The notes beneath the pieces were generated by a model. It made no database searches. It worked only from the letters and a program-made list of their open reading frames with translations, and was not told the origin of the DNA. Both the position numbers and the translations under genes were made by a program. Of a stretch of 8,289 nucleotides of DNA, positions 7,165 through 8,289 are shown in pieces; position 1 is the first letter of the stretch; the number at the start of each line of letters is the position of its first letter. The stretch covers positions 1-8,289 of the forward strand of contig CAMWUP010000078.1 in the NCBI GenBank assembly GCA_947177465.1. Reading direction: 5' to 3'. This DNA comes from an uncultured Lachnospiraceae bacterium. Its GTDB lineage: Bacteria > Bacillota > Clostridia > Lachnospirales > Lachnospiraceae.

Positions 7165-7182
7165 CGGTTCTTTTAACCGGCA
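7162..7182. repeat. Perfect 8-bp inverted repeat overlapping the amidoligase stop codon
   Basis: TGCCGGTT (7162-7169) pairs with AACCGGCA (7175-7182) around CTTTT. The TAA stop of the amidoligase gene (7173-7175) lies in the loop and stem edge. It could slow or partly stop transcription at the gene end, but neither strand has a T-run after the stem, so it is not a standard terminator. It sits exactly where MarR homology begins, which suggests a recombination or deletion joint. Confidence 0.6.
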
Positions 7183-8289
7183 AAATAATCGCCTGTCGAA
7201 GCCTTGTCTATGGAAATTTTCCAGTTTGTCCTTGCCATCTGCAAAATTTCAAACAACACATCTGTCTGTTCCAGCAGTTCACCTATATTTTCCTGCGCAT
7301 CAAAGCGCCGCAGTTCTATCCGTCCCTGGTCTTCTACGTGCTCGAGATTTACTGCCTGATAATGCTGCCCGTCCCCTGCTTTTACCTTATTCGCACCTCC
7401 CAATATACGCTCTAATTCATTTGCAACATTTATGTACACCTGTTTGTTCATATCCTCCACAAATTGCATTAATTCCGTTGGGTTCCTGTCAAATTTTACA
7501 ATGAACTTCTGAAATGGACTCCATTCATTTACAGGTTCAAAAAGGAACGGCGCATTTACACAATCCTTGGATTCTGTCAAAATCTGCTGCTGCCTTTGCG
7601 TAAGAAAAGATTTTACAGCCTGCAGATTCTGACCACCCTGAACAGGGTATGCTTTTCTCGCCTCGCAGGTATAAAGCACCAAAAAGTTTCTCAGATATAT
7701 AGAGTTTCCGGAAAATGCCGTCGCTGCATCAAGCGAAATATGTCCTCCACCTCCGGTAATTTTACTTTTATCCGCCTTAAGTCCATAGCGGTTTACATTT
7801 CTGAATAAAAGCTCATCAATGCAGCAACCATACTGCTCAAAAAAACGATATGGCATCGGCTGTGTCTGCAACTCGATACAAGATGGGTCAAGGTCAAAAT
7901 TAACCTTCCAACTAACAGGATTTTCAGTCTGTAGTGTACTCTCTATAAAAAATTCGATTTCCACGGCATTATATTCCGCATCCTCAAACTTCTTTTTTCC
8001 CTGTCCTGTATTTTTTGCTGTAATCTGAAAGCCGGACCATCTATTTTCATGCGGATAAGTTCTTATTAAATCCTCCGTCCAGTGCTCAATAATAGCTTTT
8101 CCGGCATCAATTCCCTTTCCGGTCCTATTCTTTTCCAAATCCTCCAATGTAAACTGAAACGCATCATGATGAAAGGTAAATTCTGTCCCTATCTTCACAT
8201 TTTCTCTTATATATTCCAATTCCTGTTTACAACATTTATCTTTCATTACCTGATTTACCCAGTACTTTTCCAAAACTTCCGCCAATTTT
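7173..8289 (-). CDS. Amidoligase-like protein (glutamine synthetase/glutamate-cysteine ligase superfold), 5' end beyond the window
   Basis: At least 370 residues are encoded; the frame remains open to the window edge, so the true start is probably outside. A TTG at 8283-8285 is possible but unsupported by any visible ribosome binding site. No named family is certain. Ordered motifs fit carboxylate-amine ligases of the GCS/GS superfold, counted from that TTG: IGTEF (32-36, the GxE strand), IELQTQP (137-143, like the E..SP metal-binding strand), GGGGHISLD (178-186, like the G.H.H strand) and RIELRRFD (322-329, like the final IExR strand). Such enzymes use ATP to join a carboxylate to an amine through an acyl phosphate. 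The second His of the usual HxH is Ser here (GHIS), a difference that could affect metal binding. It is soluble with no signal or membrane segment. The C-terminus ends in STGDYFAG at a hairpin. Substrate unknown; the neighbours (MarR remnant, FakA-C piece) do not define a pathway. Confidence 0.6.
   Translation of the reverse strand, partial: KLAEVLEKYWVNQVMKDKCCKQELEYIRENVKIGTEFTFHHDAFQFTLEDLEKNRTGKGIDAGKAIIEHWTEDLIRTYPHENRWSGFQITAKNTGQGKKKFEDAEYNAVEIEFFIESTLQTENPVSWKVNFDLDPSCIELQTQPMPYRFFEQYGCCIDELLFRNVNRYGLKADKSKITGGGGHISLDAATAFSGNSIYLRNFLVLYTCEARKAYPVQGGQNLQAVKSFLTQRQQQILTESKDCVNAPFLFEPVNEWSPFQKFIVKFDRNPTELMQFVEDMNKQVYINVANELERILGGANKVKAGDGQHYQAVNLEHVEDQGRIELRRFDAQENIGELLEQTDVLFEILQMARTNWKISIDKASTGDYFAG

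Noticed and set aside
7162..7182. Inverted repeat as a rho-independent terminator of the amidoligase gene
   Set aside because: Neither strand has a T-run after the stem, so it was listed as a repeat at a likely joint instead.
7064..7504. 146-codon plus-strand open frame opposite the amidoligase end and MarR remnant
   Set aside because: Low-complexity Pro/Leu/Ser composition, no ribosome binding site, and it lies antisense to better-supported coding sequence.
1..8289. CRISPR arrays, tRNA or rRNA genes, transposases, phage or defence genes
   Set aside because: I looked for regularly spaced repeats, cloverleaf-like sequence and transposase or nuclease motifs and found none.

Overview
The window looks like chromosomal DNA from a low- to mid-GC Gram-positive anaerobe of the Clostridia, most likely Lachnospiraceae (Roseburia/Butyrivibrio-like). 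This rests on AGGAGG-type ribosome binding sites, near-consensus SigA promoters, a GH5 glucanase of the gut/rumen type and a flagellar-type protein of the sort these bacteria carry. The assignment is inferred from gene style; no rRNA or marker gene is present. There are two transcription blocks that converge.

Left block, plus strand (1-5226). A possible terminator of an unseen upstream gene (54-89) is followed by a near-perfect promoter (96-124). Next come a 1045-residue soluble hybrid sensor histidine kinase (three PAS-like regions, HisKA, HATPase, two receivers) and, after 65 bp with a small hairpin, a 613-residue membrane-anchored GH5 endoglucanase-like enzyme with a C-terminal beta-rich module. 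No separate promoter was found for the second gene, so the two are probably co-transcribed. A bidirectional terminator (5246-5279) closes the block.

Right block, minus strand (8289-5302, reading right to left). First is the 3' part of an amidoligase-like (glutamine synthetase/GCS superfold) gene that runs off the window edge. Immediately downstream is an inverted repeat and then a start-less MarR-family remnant that is not part of any intact gene. Then comes a strong promoter driving an 83-residue protein equivalent to a piece of the FakA C-terminal region. Last is a separately promoted 411-residue secreted-type protein with two copies of a FliD-like module. The leader of that last gene has several GGA motifs, one in a hairpin loop and one in the Shine-Dalgarno, an arrangement expected of CsrA control.

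The window holds no RNA gene, CRISPR array or insertion sequence that I can see. The least ordinary items are the MarR remnant at the amidoligase boundary, the unassigned amidoligase, the free-standing FakA-C piece, the duplicated FliD-like protein with its possible CsrA leader, and the pairing of a hybrid kinase with a glucanase.
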